Assembly: GCA_018266915.1 (NCBI GenBank)
Contig: JAFDZM010000034.1
Coordinates: 1-64,000 of the forward strand
Direction: 5' to 3'
Source of the DNA: Bacteroidota bacterium
GTDB taxonomy: Bacteria > Bacteroidota > Bacteroidia > Sphingobacteriales > Sphingobacteriaceae
DNA: 64,000 nucleotides
Shown one piece after another: positions 17,794 through 26,591 of the stretch; position 1 is the first letter of the stretch, and each line of letters opens with the position of its first letter. The position numbers were made by a program, and so were the translations under genes. Under the pieces are notes generated by a model, which had not been told where the DNA came from, ran no database searches, and saw only the letters and a program-made list of their open reading frames with translations.

Positions 17794-19092
17794 TTAGCTA
17801 TGACTCTTCTGATATTTTAGTAAAGAAAGAAGCAATATCAGTCCGGCAATAAAATAAATACATAACACCAATGCTGAATTACGCATACTGTTGGTAATAT
17901 CATCTACCAAACCAAAGCTGAACATCCCTCCTACAATCGCTATTTTTTCCGTCACATCATAAAAGCTGAAGAATGAAGCGGAGTCAGTTATATCCTGCGG
18001 TATAAACTTAGAATAGGTAGACCGGGAAAGAGACTGTATCCCTCCCATTACCAGTCCAACAACTACAGCCAGGACATAAAACTCAGTAGAGTTTGTAGTA
18101 AAATAGGCAGCGATGCACACCATTATCCAAATCAATACTACCCACGATAATACCTTCACATTACCGTATTTATCGGATAGCCGCGACATCAGCGTGGCAC
18201 CGCCAATAGCCACCAGCTGGATAATCAGGATGATAGATATTAATGAGGATGTTTCCATCTTCAGCTCTTTCGCTCCAAAGCTCGTAGCAACTAACATGAT
18301 AGTCTGTACGCCCATTGAATAGAAAAAGAATGCCGGCAAATAACGTTTCAGGACAGGCATATTTTTTACCTGCCGCCAAACATTGCCTAATTCGATGAAG
18401 CCACCTTTGATAATATTTTTATGATGGCTCTGCGCATTCGGGCTGCCTTTCGGCAGAACAGTGAAAGGAATATAAGCAAAGCAGATCCACCAGATACCTA
18501 CCAATAAAAACGATAAACGTGCCGGGAATGACTTATCGGCAATGCCAAACCATTGCGGCTCCAGCACAAAGGCAAAACAAATAAGTTGCAGAATTACGCT
18601 TCCAATATAACCATATGTGAACCCTTTGGCGCTAACACGGTCCTGCATATCTAATGTGGCAATTTCGGGCAAATAGGAATTATAAAATACAAAGCCTCCA
18701 CTATAACCTATAGCAGCCAATCCAAAAAAGATCATGCTGGTTTGCAAAGTATCAAGCTTGAAAAAATAAAGCATTCCGCAGGATATAGCGCCCAGCCAGG
18801 TAAAAAACTGCATGAATATCCTCTTGTTGCCACGATAGTCAGCTATTGATGTTAATATCGGTAATAATATGGCTATAATCAGGTAGGCCGCAGCGAGCGT
18901 ATAATCAGACAAGGCGGTATTAACAAAACTATGCCCCCAAAAGGTAACATGATTATTGTTTTCTGTAGTGCTGGTGATAGCCACATAATAAGCCGGAAAG
19001 ATGGTGGATGTAATAACCAGGTTATAAGCCGAATTGGCCCAATCAAAAAAGGCCCAGGCACGTATGGTGCGCTTGTTGTTTTTAACTTCCAT
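17794..19092 (-). CDS. MFS transporter, UMF1/Atg22-like family
   Basis: A 432-residue inner-membrane protein with about 12 helices. The start RAWAFFDWANSAYNLVITSTIFPAYY is the signature of the UMF1 (Atg22-like) major facilitator branch, whose yeast relative exports amino acids from vacuoles. The substrate here is unknown. I chose the ATG at 19092 (MEVKNNKRTIRAW), because the frame further upstream overlaps the ChbG-like gene. Confidence 0.88.
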   Translation of the reverse strand: MEVKNNKRTIRAWAFFDWANSAYNLVITSTIFPAYYVAITSTTENNNHVTFWGHSFVNTALSDYTLAAAYLIIAILLPILTSIADYRGNKRIFMQFFTWLGAISCGMLYFFKLDTLQTSMIFFGLAAIGYSGGFVFYNSYLPEIATLDMQDRVSAKGFTYGYIGSVILQLICFAFVLEPQWFGIADKSFPARLSFLLVGIWWICFAYIPFTVLPKGSPNAQSHHKNIIKGGFIELGNVWRQVKNMPVLKRYLPAFFFYSMGVQTIMLVATSFGAKELKMETSSLISIILIIQLVAIGGATLMSRLSDKYGNVKVLSWVVLIWIMVCIAAYFTTNSTEFYVLAVVVGLVMGGIQSLSRSTYSKFIPQDITDSASFFSFYDVTEKIAIVGGMFSFGLVDDITNSMRNSALVLCIYFIAGLILLLSLLKYQKSHS

Positions 19093-19153
19093 TGATGAGT
19101 TAAAAATATAGAAAATTCGGATATGAAGTATGTTTCCTGGTTTAGGAATAAAA

Positions 19154-20098
19154 CTACTCCTGTTTAGCGCCAACCGGCCATACTACCTTGCTTGGTTTTA
19201 GCACGCTAATATCTTTCCCTTTAAGTAATTGTGCGTAATTAGTTAGTTCAAATTTTTTGCCGTTAAGGCGAATAAAATCAGGTGACAAAATCATATTTAA
19301 CTCGGTTTGACGGTGCTTGCTTACAGTGGAATTGCCTTTGGCATCACGCATTAACCTGCTGTTTTCATCTATCATAGCATCCATTTCAGGACTTGGTGTA
19401 GCGGCATGGATCACCATCAGGTTAGGATGATCCGGGTTTAAATGATGTTCAACATAATCCATAAAAGCTGATTTTTTAGTAGCTATCGGTTCGCCCCACA
19501 TTTCTTTATAAGTTTCTCCGTAATAGGTTACGTTACTTAAGGTTGATATAGCCAAGTGATATTTACGGGCCAGTTTTTCGGTAAGTGCGCGCAATTCGGG
19601 TGTCGACAATGCTACACCCATATGCGGGTCTACATACGTGATCTTGATACCTGAATGCAAAGCCCTTTCAATTTGTGCTGATAATTCCTTTTCCACTTCA
19701 TCAAGTTTATATTGTCCTCGTTCAAAAGCACGGTCGGTAGTATGAAAATAGCCAAGTGAATCAACCAGGCTTGGTACCGCTGATGCTCCCAACAGCGGCC
19801 CCCAGCGGTAATATTTCCATTCAGCGGTCAGTGTAAGGTGGATACCTACACAAACATTTGGATGATCTTTTAACACGACAACTGCCTCCTGGTACCACGG
19901 ACAGGCAAACTGAATTGATACAGAAACAGGCATTCCCGTTTCAGCCACCGCTTTGGCAGCCATATTGACAGAATGGTTCATACCGATGTCGTCCAGACGA
20001 ATCAATAACTGTGGTAGCTTCGGATTTTGAGCGGATGCTGTGCCGACGCATATACTTAGTAAGAGAATTAATGAATAAAGTCTGATGAAATTTCGCAT
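19154..20098 (-). CDS. ChbG/HpnK-type (YdjC) carbohydrate deacetylase, secreted
   Basis: A 314-residue protein with a signal peptide ending at about residue 23 (SICVGTASAQ). The YdjC fold is supported by LIRLDDIGMNHSVN (metal-binding Asp pair), GIHLTLTAEW (His) and TYVDPHMGV (His). The family removes N-acetyl groups from chitooligosaccharides or related sugars. The exported location suggests scavenging of external acetylated sugars. The MFS gene follows 61 bp downstream on the same strand. Confidence 0.85.
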   Translation of the reverse strand: MRNFIRLYSLILLLSICVGTASAQNPKLPQLLIRLDDIGMNHSVNMAAKAVAETGMPVSVSIQFACPWYQEAVVVLKDHPNVCVGIHLTLTAEWKYYRWGPLLGASAVPSLVDSLGYFHTTDRAFERGQYKLDEVEKELSAQIERALHSGIKITYVDPHMGVALSTPELRALTEKLARKYHLAISTLSNVTYYGETYKEMWGEPIATKKSAFMDYVEHHLNPDHPNLMVIHAATPSPEMDAMIDENSRLMRDAKGNSTVSKHRQTELNMILSPDFIRLNGKKFELTNYAQLLKGKDISVLKPSKVVWPVGAKQE

Positions 20099-20286
20099 TG
20101 TTATGATATTGAACAGGAAAGCAATTTACTATTAAGTTTTACAACAACAACTGCTGCTTTGAATAAGTCATCAGAGTATAATTATTAAGTTATTAACAAA
20201 TAAACATAATATTAACAATATTGATAATTATAATTGAATTTTGATGAAATTATGTTAATAAAAGCCAATTCTGATCAATTTATGCT

Positions 20287-20294
20287 TATCTTTG
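20287..20294 (+). promoter_or_regulatory. -7 box TATCTTTG of the HAD phosphatase gene
   Basis: Perfect TAnnTTTG, 50 nt before the start codon. The 5' leader contains a small hairpin with perfect 7-bp arms (CAGTAAC/GTTACTG, about 20305-20324), not matched to any known regulator. The rest of the 246-bp gap 20099-20344 is very AT-rich. Confidence 0.55.
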
Positions 20295-20344
20295 AAAGTA
20301 TGAACAGTAACCATAGTGTTACTGAATATTAAAAAACTACTATT

Positions 20345-21124
20345 ATGAAACACGGACTTTTAATCGATATGGACGGCGTCATCTACAGCGGAGAACAATT
20401 GATAGAAGGCGCAGATACATTTATAAATAACTTATTAAAAAGCGGTACCCCCTTTACTTTCATGACCAATAACAGTCAGCGTACGCGATTGGAAGCAGTG
20501 CGTAAATTAAAAAGGCTGGGTATTGAAGTCACAGAAGACCATATTTACACCAGTGCCATGGCAACAGGCAAGTTCCTCGGCGATCAAAGCCCGAATGGCA
20601 CTACAGCCTACGTTTTGGGCGAGGGCGGTTTACTGACCAGCTTGCATGAAAACGGAATCACACTGGTAGATACCGACCCTGAATTTGTTGTATTAGGCGA
20701 AGGACGAAATTTTACCCTCGAAATGGTGCAGCGTGCCGTGGATATGATACTGGCAGGCGCTAAATTTATTACCACCAATCGTGACCCATCGCCTAAAAAA
20801 CCCGGGTGGAACAACCTGGGCATTGCAGCAACCACAGCCATGATTGAAGAAGCTACCGGACGAAAAGCATTTGTAACCGGCAAGCCAAGTCCCGTAATGA
20901 TGCGCTCGGCAAGGAAATATCTTGGTCTGGAAACAGCCGAAACTACAGTTGTCGGCGATACGATGGAAACAGACATTCAGGGCGGTGTACAAATGGGTTA
21001 TAAAACAATCCTGGTGCTTTCGGGAATATCCGATAAAGATACTTTAAACCACTATGCTTTTAAACCCGATTTGGTGGTGAGTTCGGTGGATAAGATCAAA
21101 TTTCCGCTGAAGTGGTGGCAGTAA
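20345..21124 (+). CDS. HAD-IIA family phosphatase (NagD-like)
   Basis: A 259-residue cytosolic HAD hydrolase. Motif I is DMDGVIYSG (Asp8 and Asp10), motif II is TNNSQRTR, the conserved Lys lies in TGKPSP and motif IV is GDTMETDI. The C2B cap between motifs II and III matches NagD/AraL/p-nitrophenylphosphatase relatives, which dephosphorylate nucleotides or sugar phosphates. The physiological substrate is unknown. It has its own promoter and no operon partner. Confidence 0.9.
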   Translation: MKHGLLIDMDGVIYSGEQLIEGADTFINNLLKSGTPFTFMTNNSQRTRLEAVRKLKRLGIEVTEDHIYTSAMATGKFLGDQSPNGTTAYVLGEGGLLTSLHENGITLVDTDPEFVVLGEGRNFTLEMVQRAVDMILAGAKFITTNRDPSPKKPGWNNLGIAATTAMIEEATGRKAFVTGKPSPVMMRSARKYLGLETAETTVVGDTMETDIQGGVQMGYKTILVLSGISDKDTLNHYAFKPDLVVSSVDKIKFPLKWWQ

Positions 21125-21192
21125 TTCTCCGCTGAAAATATTCTTATTCATTTATAAAACATTGTTTACACAATTATGTATTAATGAGTAAG

Positions 21193-21208
21193 ATAGCTTT
21201 ATGACGTG
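21193..21208 (+). promoter_or_regulatory. Near-consensus -7 box overlapping the cytochrome start region
   Basis: TAGCTTTA (one mismatch from TAnnTTTG) is followed after 4 nt by the GTG at 21206. This spacing matches other leaderless-type genes in the window and supports the GTG start. Confidence 0.4.
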
Positions 21209-22123
21209 CGGAAATCTCAATGGATATCAGCTATATGTATTTTAACAGCTGCTATTATTATTGGCAGCTGCAAAACAAAGTTTGATACCACCAAATCAAA
21301 CTTCACCGTTTCGCGTTCAGATGCAGCCCTGGAGCACGGCCGGGTATTGGTTTATAGTATTTGTGGAGGATGCCACTATGATCAATCTGTCAATAAATTT
21401 ATTGGTACGCGCATCCATGAAGTACCGGGTATAGTTGGGAAAGTATATTCAGCAAATTTGACAAACTCCAAATCAAATGGTATTCCTCCCCACTATTCGG
21501 ATGCGGAGTTAAAATATTTGCTCAAAACAGGAATAGCCCGCGATGGGCGTTTTATTCCCTATATGCTGCGCCCTAATATGGCCGATGAGGATCTGAATGA
21601 TATTATTGTTTATCTCCGTTCTAATGACCCGGCTGTAGCATCTGCGGATACAACCATTGGCATAAGTCATTTGACATGGATTGGAAAAATGGCGATGAAT
21701 ATGATGGCAAAACCCCTGCCTTATAAATCGGACATAAAACGACCACCTGAAAGTGATTCAATTGCTGCGGGCAGGTATTTAGTTGATAATATCGGCTGCT
21801 TTCATTGTCATTCAAAAAGCCTGACCAAGTTAAATTACCTTGACCCTGAACAATCCAAGGAATACATGGCGGGCGGCATGAAGTTTAAAACTCCGCAAGG
21901 TATAGAGATTTATGCCTCGAACCTTACTCCTGATAAGCAAACAGGAATCGGTAATTACAATAGATTACAATTTGTCAAGGCGGTAAAATATGGTGAATCG
22001 CCGCGAGGGAAATTGCATCCGCCTATGCCGAAATTTAACAGGTTAAACGACAGTGATGTTGATGTAATGTATGCTTATCTGCGATCTATCCCTGCAAAAT
22101 ATCATAAAGTACAAGGGCATTGA
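21206..22123 (+). CDS. Dihaem c-type cytochrome lipoprotein
   Basis: A 305-residue exported electron carrier. The signal ends in the lipobox IIGSC with Cys22, so the protein is probably lipid-anchored. Two haem c sites are visible: CGGCH (about residue 54) and CFHCH (about 198), each in a cytochrome-c-like domain with later Met-containing segments (PYMLRPNM, HPPMPKF). Such proteins serve dehydrogenases or terminal oxidases. The GTG start is the only common start codon after an upstream in-frame TAG. Confidence 0.85.
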   Translation: MRKSQWISAICILTAAIIIGSCKTKFDTTKSNFTVSRSDAALEHGRVLVYSICGGCHYDQSVNKFIGTRIHEVPGIVGKVYSANLTNSKSNGIPPHYSDAELKYLLKTGIARDGRFIPYMLRPNMADEDLNDIIVYLRSNDPAVASADTTIGISHLTWIGKMAMNMMAKPLPYKSDIKRPPESDSIAAGRYLVDNIGCFHCHSKSLTKLNYLDPEQSKEYMAGGMKFKTPQGIEIYASNLTPDKQTGIGNYNRLQFVKAVKYGESPRGKLHPPMPKFNRLNDSDVDVMYAYLRSIPAKYHKVQGH

Positions 22124-22125
22124 AC

Positions 22126-23124
22126 CTACCAGATCTCATCGGCCGGATAATGAATACCAGCTATCTTCCTGATCTCATCCAGTATTTCCATTAATAAAAG
22201 TGTATCTGCAAAAGATACAACGTTACTCTCTGTAAGGCTGTGCCTTAAACAATTGTTTACGTGCCGTGCCTCGTATTGATAACCAAAACCTTCTTCTTTA
22301 TGTACGGGAATAACCTGTTTTGAATCTGGTCTCTCTTTATAAAACTCGACGGTAGATGATGGCTCGTAGAACCTTGAAGTAAGCCTTATTCTTCCCTCCG
22401 TACCCGAAATATCCGCTTCGGTTGCCAGGTTAGATGAAAAGGTTGAAAACAATTGTGCCAAAGCACCATTTTTATAGCGAAAGAGTATGGCACACTGCTC
22501 ATCAACACCTGTTAAGGCAGGTGTCATGGTGGCCTCAATATGATCAGGTTTACCAAGTATGCTCATAGCCATAAATACATTATAAATACCAATATCCATC
22601 ACGGTGCCACCACCCAATTCGGGATCAAATAATCTGGCCGGTACAGGCGGAATTGGTTTGAAACCAAAATTGACCAGTACAGACCTGATTTCGCCCAATA
22701 AACCTTGTTGTATCATCTCAAGCGTTTTAATGTAATGCGGATGGAACTTGGTCCACAGTGCCTCCATTAAAAAGACTTTCTTTTCCTTTGCCAGGTTAAT
22801 CATTTCAATAGCCTGCTTCCTGTTCATGGCAAAAGGTTTCTCGCACAATACAGCTTTATTATGTTGTAAGCACAACAAGGTATTTTCGTAATGAAGATTG
22901 TGAGGCGTTGCAATATAAATCACATCCACTTCCGGATTTTGAGCTAATTCCTCATAACTATAATGGCAATATTGTACCGAAAATTCTTTGTTAAATTCCT
23001 CAGCCGATTGCCGTGTGCGTGAGCCTATAGCTATCAATTCGCAATTTTCTGCCAATCTGAGATCTGATGCAAATTTACGTGCAATACGTCCGGCACCTAA
23101 AATGCCCCACCGGATAGTTTTCAT
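22126..23124 (-). CDS. Gfo/Idh/MocA family oxidoreductase
   Basis: A 332-residue NAD(P)-dependent dehydrogenase. The Rossmann motif WGILGAGRIARKF is at residues 6-18, and VDVIYIATPHNLHYE and the EKPFAMN motif (about 97-103, catalytic Lys) are typical. The C-terminal GFO_IDH_MocA_C domain follows. There is no export signal, so it acts in the cytosol on an unidentified sugar or polyol. It is convergent with the cytochrome gene, with a 2-bp gap. Confidence 0.9.
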   Translation of the reverse strand: MKTIRWGILGAGRIARKFASDLRLAENCELIAIGSRTRQSAEEFNKEFSVQYCHYSYEELAQNPEVDVIYIATPHNLHYENTLLCLQHNKAVLCEKPFAMNRKQAIEMINLAKEKKVFLMEALWTKFHPHYIKTLEMIQQGLLGEIRSVLVNFGFKPIPPVPARLFDPELGGGTVMDIGIYNVFMAMSILGKPDHIEATMTPALTGVDEQCAILFRYKNGALAQLFSTFSSNLATEADISGTEGRIRLTSRFYEPSSTVEFYKERPDSKQVIPVHKEEGFGYQYEARHVNNCLRHSLTESNVVSFADTLLLMEILDEIRKIAGIHYPADEIW

Positions 23125-23171
23125 TTGGTTAGATTATATTAAGAAATGCGTGAAGATAGGTTTATATAGAC

Positions 23172-23206
23172 AAAAAGCGGATAGCACAAAATACTACCCG
23201 CTTTTT
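23172..23206 (-). terminator. Terminator-like hairpin downstream of dps
   Basis: AAAAAGCGG(A/G)TAG-type stem (23172-23184 with 23194-23206) with A- and T-tracts on both sides. It can act on either strand and lies after the dps-like gene. Confidence 0.7.
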
Positions 23207-23229
23207 AACAGATTTCAGATTACTCTGTT

Positions 23230-23703
23230 TTATTTTAAGTGTGAACGCAGGAACCACACCATTTTTTCGTGAGTTTCCATCAAACCGGTGATAAAATCGC
23301 TCGTGCCTGCATCGCCATATTCATTGGCAAACGGATTAATATTGCCACGGATGAATTCAATAACGCTGTTGTGATCTTCAACCAACTCGCGGATAAAACC
23401 AAGGCTGTCGTTTGATCTTTCAGTAAGTTCACCTAAGTGTGTAAGCTGTAAAAAGCTTTTCAGGGTAGCTGGTGCATAGTGCCCGATCATACGCATACGC
23501 TCGGCAACGCTGTCCATTATGTTATCCAGTTCTTCGTATTGTGATTCAAAAAACAAGTGCATCGAATGAAAATCAGGGCCTTCAACGTTCCAGTGCGCGT
23601 TGCGTGTCTTGGTGTATAATACAAATTCGTCGGCTAATAATTTTGCCAGTTGGGCCGAAACGGCAGCTCTGTTCTCTTCAGTGATTCCAATATTTGCTTT
23701 CAT
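23230..23703 (-). CDS. Dps family ferritin-like DNA-binding protein
   Basis: A 157-residue four-helix protein. The Dps ferroxidase signature is seen in NAHWNVEGPDFHSMHLFFESQYEELDN (His, Asp and Glu ligands at the dimer interface; here quoted in parts: NAHWNVEGPDFH and FFESQYEELD). Dps oxidises Fe(II) with peroxide and stores iron, protecting DNA. There is no long Lys-rich tail, so DNA binding is uncertain. It is monocistronic. Confidence 0.9.
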   Translation of the reverse strand: MKANIGITEENRAAVSAQLAKLLADEFVLYTKTRNAHWNVEGPDFHSMHLFFESQYEELDNIMDSVAERMRMIGHYAPATLKSFLQLTHLGELTERSNDSLGFIRELVEDHNSVIEFIRGNINPFANEYGDAGTSDFITGLMETHEKMVWFLRSHLK

Positions 23704-23860
23704 GGGTATGGGTTTAAAGAATAAGTGTGTTTTCTGTTATTTTAAGGTAGAACAAATATAGGAAATGTGCTTTGGTGAAATGATAATTGATTTAAAATTG
23801 ACGTGGAGTTTACGTGAAATAAATACCGGACATCGCATTAGCTAAACCAACGGTTTATAC

Positions 23861-23868
23861 TAATTTTG
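23861..23868 (+). promoter_or_regulatory. -7 box TAATTTTG before the small ORF/nucleotidyltransferase pair
   Basis: Perfect TAnnTTTG, 14 nt before the ATG at 23883. It probably drives both ORFs. Confidence 0.55.
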
Positions 23869-23882
23869 TATATTAGCATAAT

Positions 23883-24053
23883 ATGGCGAATCCTGAAAAA
23901 AAGGCATCTGAAATTTCTAATCTTACTCAACTTTCCGAAAACGAGAGGTTAAAAAGAGATATTTACCGACCTGACATGGAAAAGCTGCATTTGTTTACCA
24001 AAATGTTGCGGACTAATGCTTTACTAAAAAAGGCTGTTATTCATCACAAATAA
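23883..24053 (+). CDS. Small 56-residue protein upstream of a nucleotidyltransferase
   Basis: A short ORF starting MANPEKKASEISNLTQLSENERLKRDIYRP and ending TKMLRTNALLKKAVIHHK. It is charged and helical, with no signal. It ends 3 bp before the ATG of the nucleotidyltransferase and has its own promoter box, so the two form a transcription unit. I do not recognise the family. Its size and position would fit a small partner of an MNT-type protein, but this is inference. Confidence 0.6.
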   Translation: MANPEKKASEISNLTQLSENERLKRDIYRPDMEKLHLFTKMLRTNALLKKAVIHHK

Positions 24054-24056
24054 CGT

Positions 24057-24539
24057 ATGGATATTTTAGATGATGAATTGCTGAAGTTTTGGCGTAGTCT
24101 TAATACTCATCATGTCCGGTATATTATGGTTGGTGGTTTTGCAACTCGATTTCATGGGTTTAATCGCAACACTGACGATCTCGACCTCTGGCTTGAAGAC
24201 ACCTTACAAAATCGCAAAAAATTAAGAGAAAGTTTTATTGAGTTAGGTTATGGCAATTTCCCAACTCTTGAAACAATGGAATTCGTGCCGGGGTGGACAA
24301 GCTTTTATGTGGGCAGCATGATAGAACTTGACATCATGACAAAAATGAAAGGCTTGGAGGGCTATACCTTTGATGAATGTTTGAATATTGCGTCCGTTGC
24401 CGAATTGGATGGAATAGACGTTCCCTTTCTGCATATAAACCAACTAATAGCCAACAAGAAAGCTGTTAACCGACCTAAAGATCAGGTTGATGTGATAGAG
24501 TTGGAGAAAATAAAGAAGTTAAGAGAAAATGATCAATAG
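24057..24539 (+). CDS. AbiEii/MNT-like nucleotidyltransferase
   Basis: A 160-residue protein with a polymerase-beta-like nucleotidyltransferase core. VGGFATRFHGFNRNTDDLDLWLE (about residues 22-44; key residues are the GG, the Arg and the D-x-D triad DLDLW) is the motif of DUF6036/AbiEii-like proteins. A further acidic residue in IELDIM could complete the metal site. Such proteins occur as antitoxins, toxins or stand-alone enzymes. It is co-transcribed with a 56-residue ORF and lies beside tRNA-Leu(TAG). Confidence 0.75.
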   Translation: MDILDDELLKFWRSLNTHHVRYIMVGGFATRFHGFNRNTDDLDLWLEDTLQNRKKLRESFIELGYGNFPTLETMEFVPGWTSFYVGSMIELDIMTKMKGLEGYTFDECLNIASVAELDGIDVPFLHINQLIANKKAVNRPKDQVDVIELEKIKKLRENDQ

Positions 24540-24581
24540 AGGTCTTCATTTAAAGAAAAGATTGTTTTTCGCGCACCACTT

Positions 24582-24613
24582 AAAACAATAAAACCCAGCC
24601 AAATTGACCGGGT
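24582..24613 (-). terminator. Terminator of tRNA-Leu(TAG)
   Basis: On the minus strand an 8-bp stem with two GU pairs (ACCCGGTC/GGCTGGGT, 24593-24613) is followed by a T-rich tail. It lies 11 nt past the tRNA 3' end. A near copy recurs at 30144-30172. Confidence 0.7.
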
Positions 24614-24623
24614 CTTTATTCAG

Positions 24624-24705
24624 TGCGGAAGAAGGGACTCGAACCCCCACGCCTCGCGGCGCCAGATCCTAAGTCTGGTGCGGCTACCAATTACGCCACT
24701 TCCGC
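24624..24705 (-). tRNA. tRNA-Leu(TAG)
   Basis: An 82-nt class II tRNA on the minus strand. The acceptor GCGGAAG pairs with CTTCCGC, the discriminator is A and no CCA is encoded. The anticodon loop CTTAGGA carries TAG (reads CUA and related Leu codons). A variable arm (GGCGCCGCGAGGCGT region) and T-loop TTCGAGT are present. A TATCTTTG box lies about 22 nt upstream at 24728-24735. Confidence 0.93.
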
Positions 24706-24727
24706 GTTTTGGATTTTTAAGAGTCGG

Positions 24728-24735
24728 CAAAGATA
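24728..24735 (-). promoter_or_regulatory. -7 box TATCTTTG of tRNA-Leu(TAG)
   Basis: Perfect TAnnTTTG on the minus strand, 22 nt before the tRNA 5' end. Confidence 0.55.
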
Positions 24736-24772
24736 AACTATTTTTCAGGATTGTACCTATTTTTTTCAGATT

Positions 24773-25558
24773 TCACCGATTGAGGCTCGCAATCAACTGT
24801 TTAAAATATCCAGGAGCCTTTAATAATCTGCTTCCGTACCACGAGAAAAGCTCGCCATCCACTAATTGGATATTGGCATCAGGCACCAACGCCTGGAACT
24901 CGGTAATATGCCTTTCGGTGAACGGATAGGGTTCTGATGAAAGAAACACCAGGTCAGGGTTTGCCTCCACTATTTGCCCGGGAAATACTTCAGGATATCT
25001 ATCTAATTCAAAGGCATTCCTCAAGCCGCATCTTTTAAGCATATCATCTATAAAAGTTTCTTTCCCAGCCACAATAAAAGGCTTTCGCCATACTAAATAA
25101 GCAACACGTAACCCGCTGGCTTTTACTTTCAATCCCTCGAAGTTGGTCTGAACAGATTGGATTAAGCCAGCGGCTTCTACTCTTTTTCCTGTTATTCCCC
25201 CTACCAGCTGTATCATATCAAGCGCTTCTTCCAGGTTAGATATATCACTCATCCAAACCGGGAAGCTTTTTGCTAATTCCTCAATCTGATCTTTTTCATT
25301 TTCTTCTTTATTCCCAATAATCAGGTCAGGGTTTAATTTCTTTATTGCATTGATATTTAATGCCTTAGTTCCACCTATTTTAGGTTTTCGTTTAACCTTA
25401 TCGCCTGGATGAATGCAGAATTTCGTTACGCCGATGATCTCCTCATCAAGCCCCAAATCAAACAATAACTCAGTTTGGGATGGCACGATCGAAATGATTC
25501 TTTTGGGAATGGACGGTATATCTACCGTGCGGTTCATTTGATCTTTGTAAACAGGCAT
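24773..25558 (-). CDS. Helical backbone metal receptor / BtuF-like substrate-binding protein without leader
   Basis: A 261-residue protein of the type III periplasmic-binding fold (BtuF/FepB class): RIISIVPSQTELLFDLGL at the start, LNPDLIIGNKEEN in the middle and NPDLVFLSSEPYPF near the end. Relatives bind cobalamin or iron chelates for ABC importers. No signal peptide or lipobox is present, and no ABC permease or ATPase is nearby. A cytosolic location, or a corrinoid-handling role other than import, is therefore possible. Confidence 0.8.
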   Translation of the reverse strand: MPVYKDQMNRTVDIPSIPKRIISIVPSQTELLFDLGLDEEIIGVTKFCIHPGDKVKRKPKIGGTKALNINAIKKLNPDLIIGNKEENEKDQIEELAKSFPVWMSDISNLEEALDMIQLVGGITGKRVEAAGLIQSVQTNFEGLKVKASGLRVAYLVWRKPFIVAGKETFIDDMLKRCGLRNAFELDRYPEVFPGQIVEANPDLVFLSSEPYPFTERHITEFQALVPDANIQLVDGELFSWYGSRLLKAPGYFKQLIASLNR

Positions 25559-25567
25559 AATTTATTG

Positions 25568-26503
25568 CTATCCGTTATAAATCTGGTATACTCCTGTTAT
25601 TGTCCGGTTTTGAGCAGAACCGACTAATATAGTCGCAATTTTCCGTTCAATCATTAACTGTTCGGCCTGATGGATGTATTCATCCTGTTCTACTATAACC
25701 GGGTTGATGGTCATCATATCGTCAATGTGCAGTTGTTTGGTATCCGGATTACGGACTAAGGCCCTGCGCAGGTCACCGTCAGTAACTATACCTTCTACCT
25801 TGTCAGCTGTACCAACAATAACCATCCCTAATTTACCTTCTGACATGCATAGCAGCATTTCAGTAAATGAAGCATTTTTATCTATAAATGGCAGATTTTC
25901 TTTGCGCATTAGGTCCTTCACTTTTACCAGTAGTTTTCTCCCCAAGCTGCCTCCAGGATGGAATCTCGCAAAATCTTCGTGTTGAAACTCCCGTGCCTCC
26001 ATCAGCGCAATAGCTAATGCATCACCCATCACTAAAGTAACAGTGGTTGATGACGTCGGAGCTAATTCAAGCGGACACGCTTCGCGGGTAATGCACACAT
26101 TCAGATGGTAATCGCTATTTTTTGCTATAGTAGAATTTGGATTGCCAGTAATGCTGATGATCTTATTATTATTCCATTTCAGAAAGGGGATGATTTTTAA
26201 TACTTCGTCAGTTTCGCCGGAATAAGAGATCAATATAACCAGGTCATCGTGTTCCACCATCCCCAGATCGCCATGAAAGGCTTCACCGGGATGTAGAAAA
26301 AAGCTGGGGGTTCCGGTACTTGCCAATGTTGCAGCTATCTTCCGGCCTATTAAACCAGATTTGCCGACTCCGGCAACAATCAGTTTACCTTTTGATTCCA
26401 GTATAGCGTTAACAGCTGCAGTAAAATCGTCGCCTATGGAATTAGCGACTTCCTTTAGCGATTCGATCTCGATATCAAATACCCTTTTTGCGGTTTCTTT
26501 CAA
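25568..26503 (-). CDS. kdsD: KpsF/GutQ family arabinose-5-phosphate isomerase
   Basis: A 311-residue protein with an N-terminal SIS domain (VAGVGKSGLIGRKIAATLASTGTPSFFLHPGEA, around residues 43-75; key motif GKSG and the His/Glu in HPGEAFHGDLG) and two C-terminal CBS domains (about 200-311). It interconverts ribulose-5-phosphate and arabinose-5-phosphate, the first step of KDO synthesis for LPS. The nearby kdsA on the same strand, 88 bp upstream, supports this role. Confidence 0.92.
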   Translation of the reverse strand: MKETAKRVFDIEIESLKEVANSIGDDFTAAVNAILESKGKLIVAGVGKSGLIGRKIAATLASTGTPSFFLHPGEAFHGDLGMVEHDDLVILISYSGETDEVLKIIPFLKWNNNKIISITGNPNSTIAKNSDYHLNVCITREACPLELAPTSSTTVTLVMGDALAIALMEAREFQHEDFARFHPGGSLGRKLLVKVKDLMRKENLPFIDKNASFTEMLLCMSEGKLGMVIVGTADKVEGIVTDGDLRRALVRNPDTKQLHIDDMMTINPVIVEQDEYIHQAEQLMIERKIATILVGSAQNRTITGVYQIYNG

Positions 26504-26508
26504 GTTGT

Positions 26509-26568
26509 ACGTTTTAAGTTGTACGTAATACGTTTTATTTAATCCTTATTACGTACAACTTAAAACGT
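26509..26568. repeat. Perfect 22-bp inverted repeat between kdsD and kdsA
   Basis: The arms 26509-26530 and 26547-26568 are exact reverse complements around a 16-nt spacer. The arms and spacer contain repeated ACGTTTTA / GTTGTACGTA units. It lies in the 88-bp gap inside the KDO gene pair, so it may attenuate or stabilise the transcript. Confidence 0.85.
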
Positions 26569-26591
26569 CATACGTAAAACCTCTTAAATCA

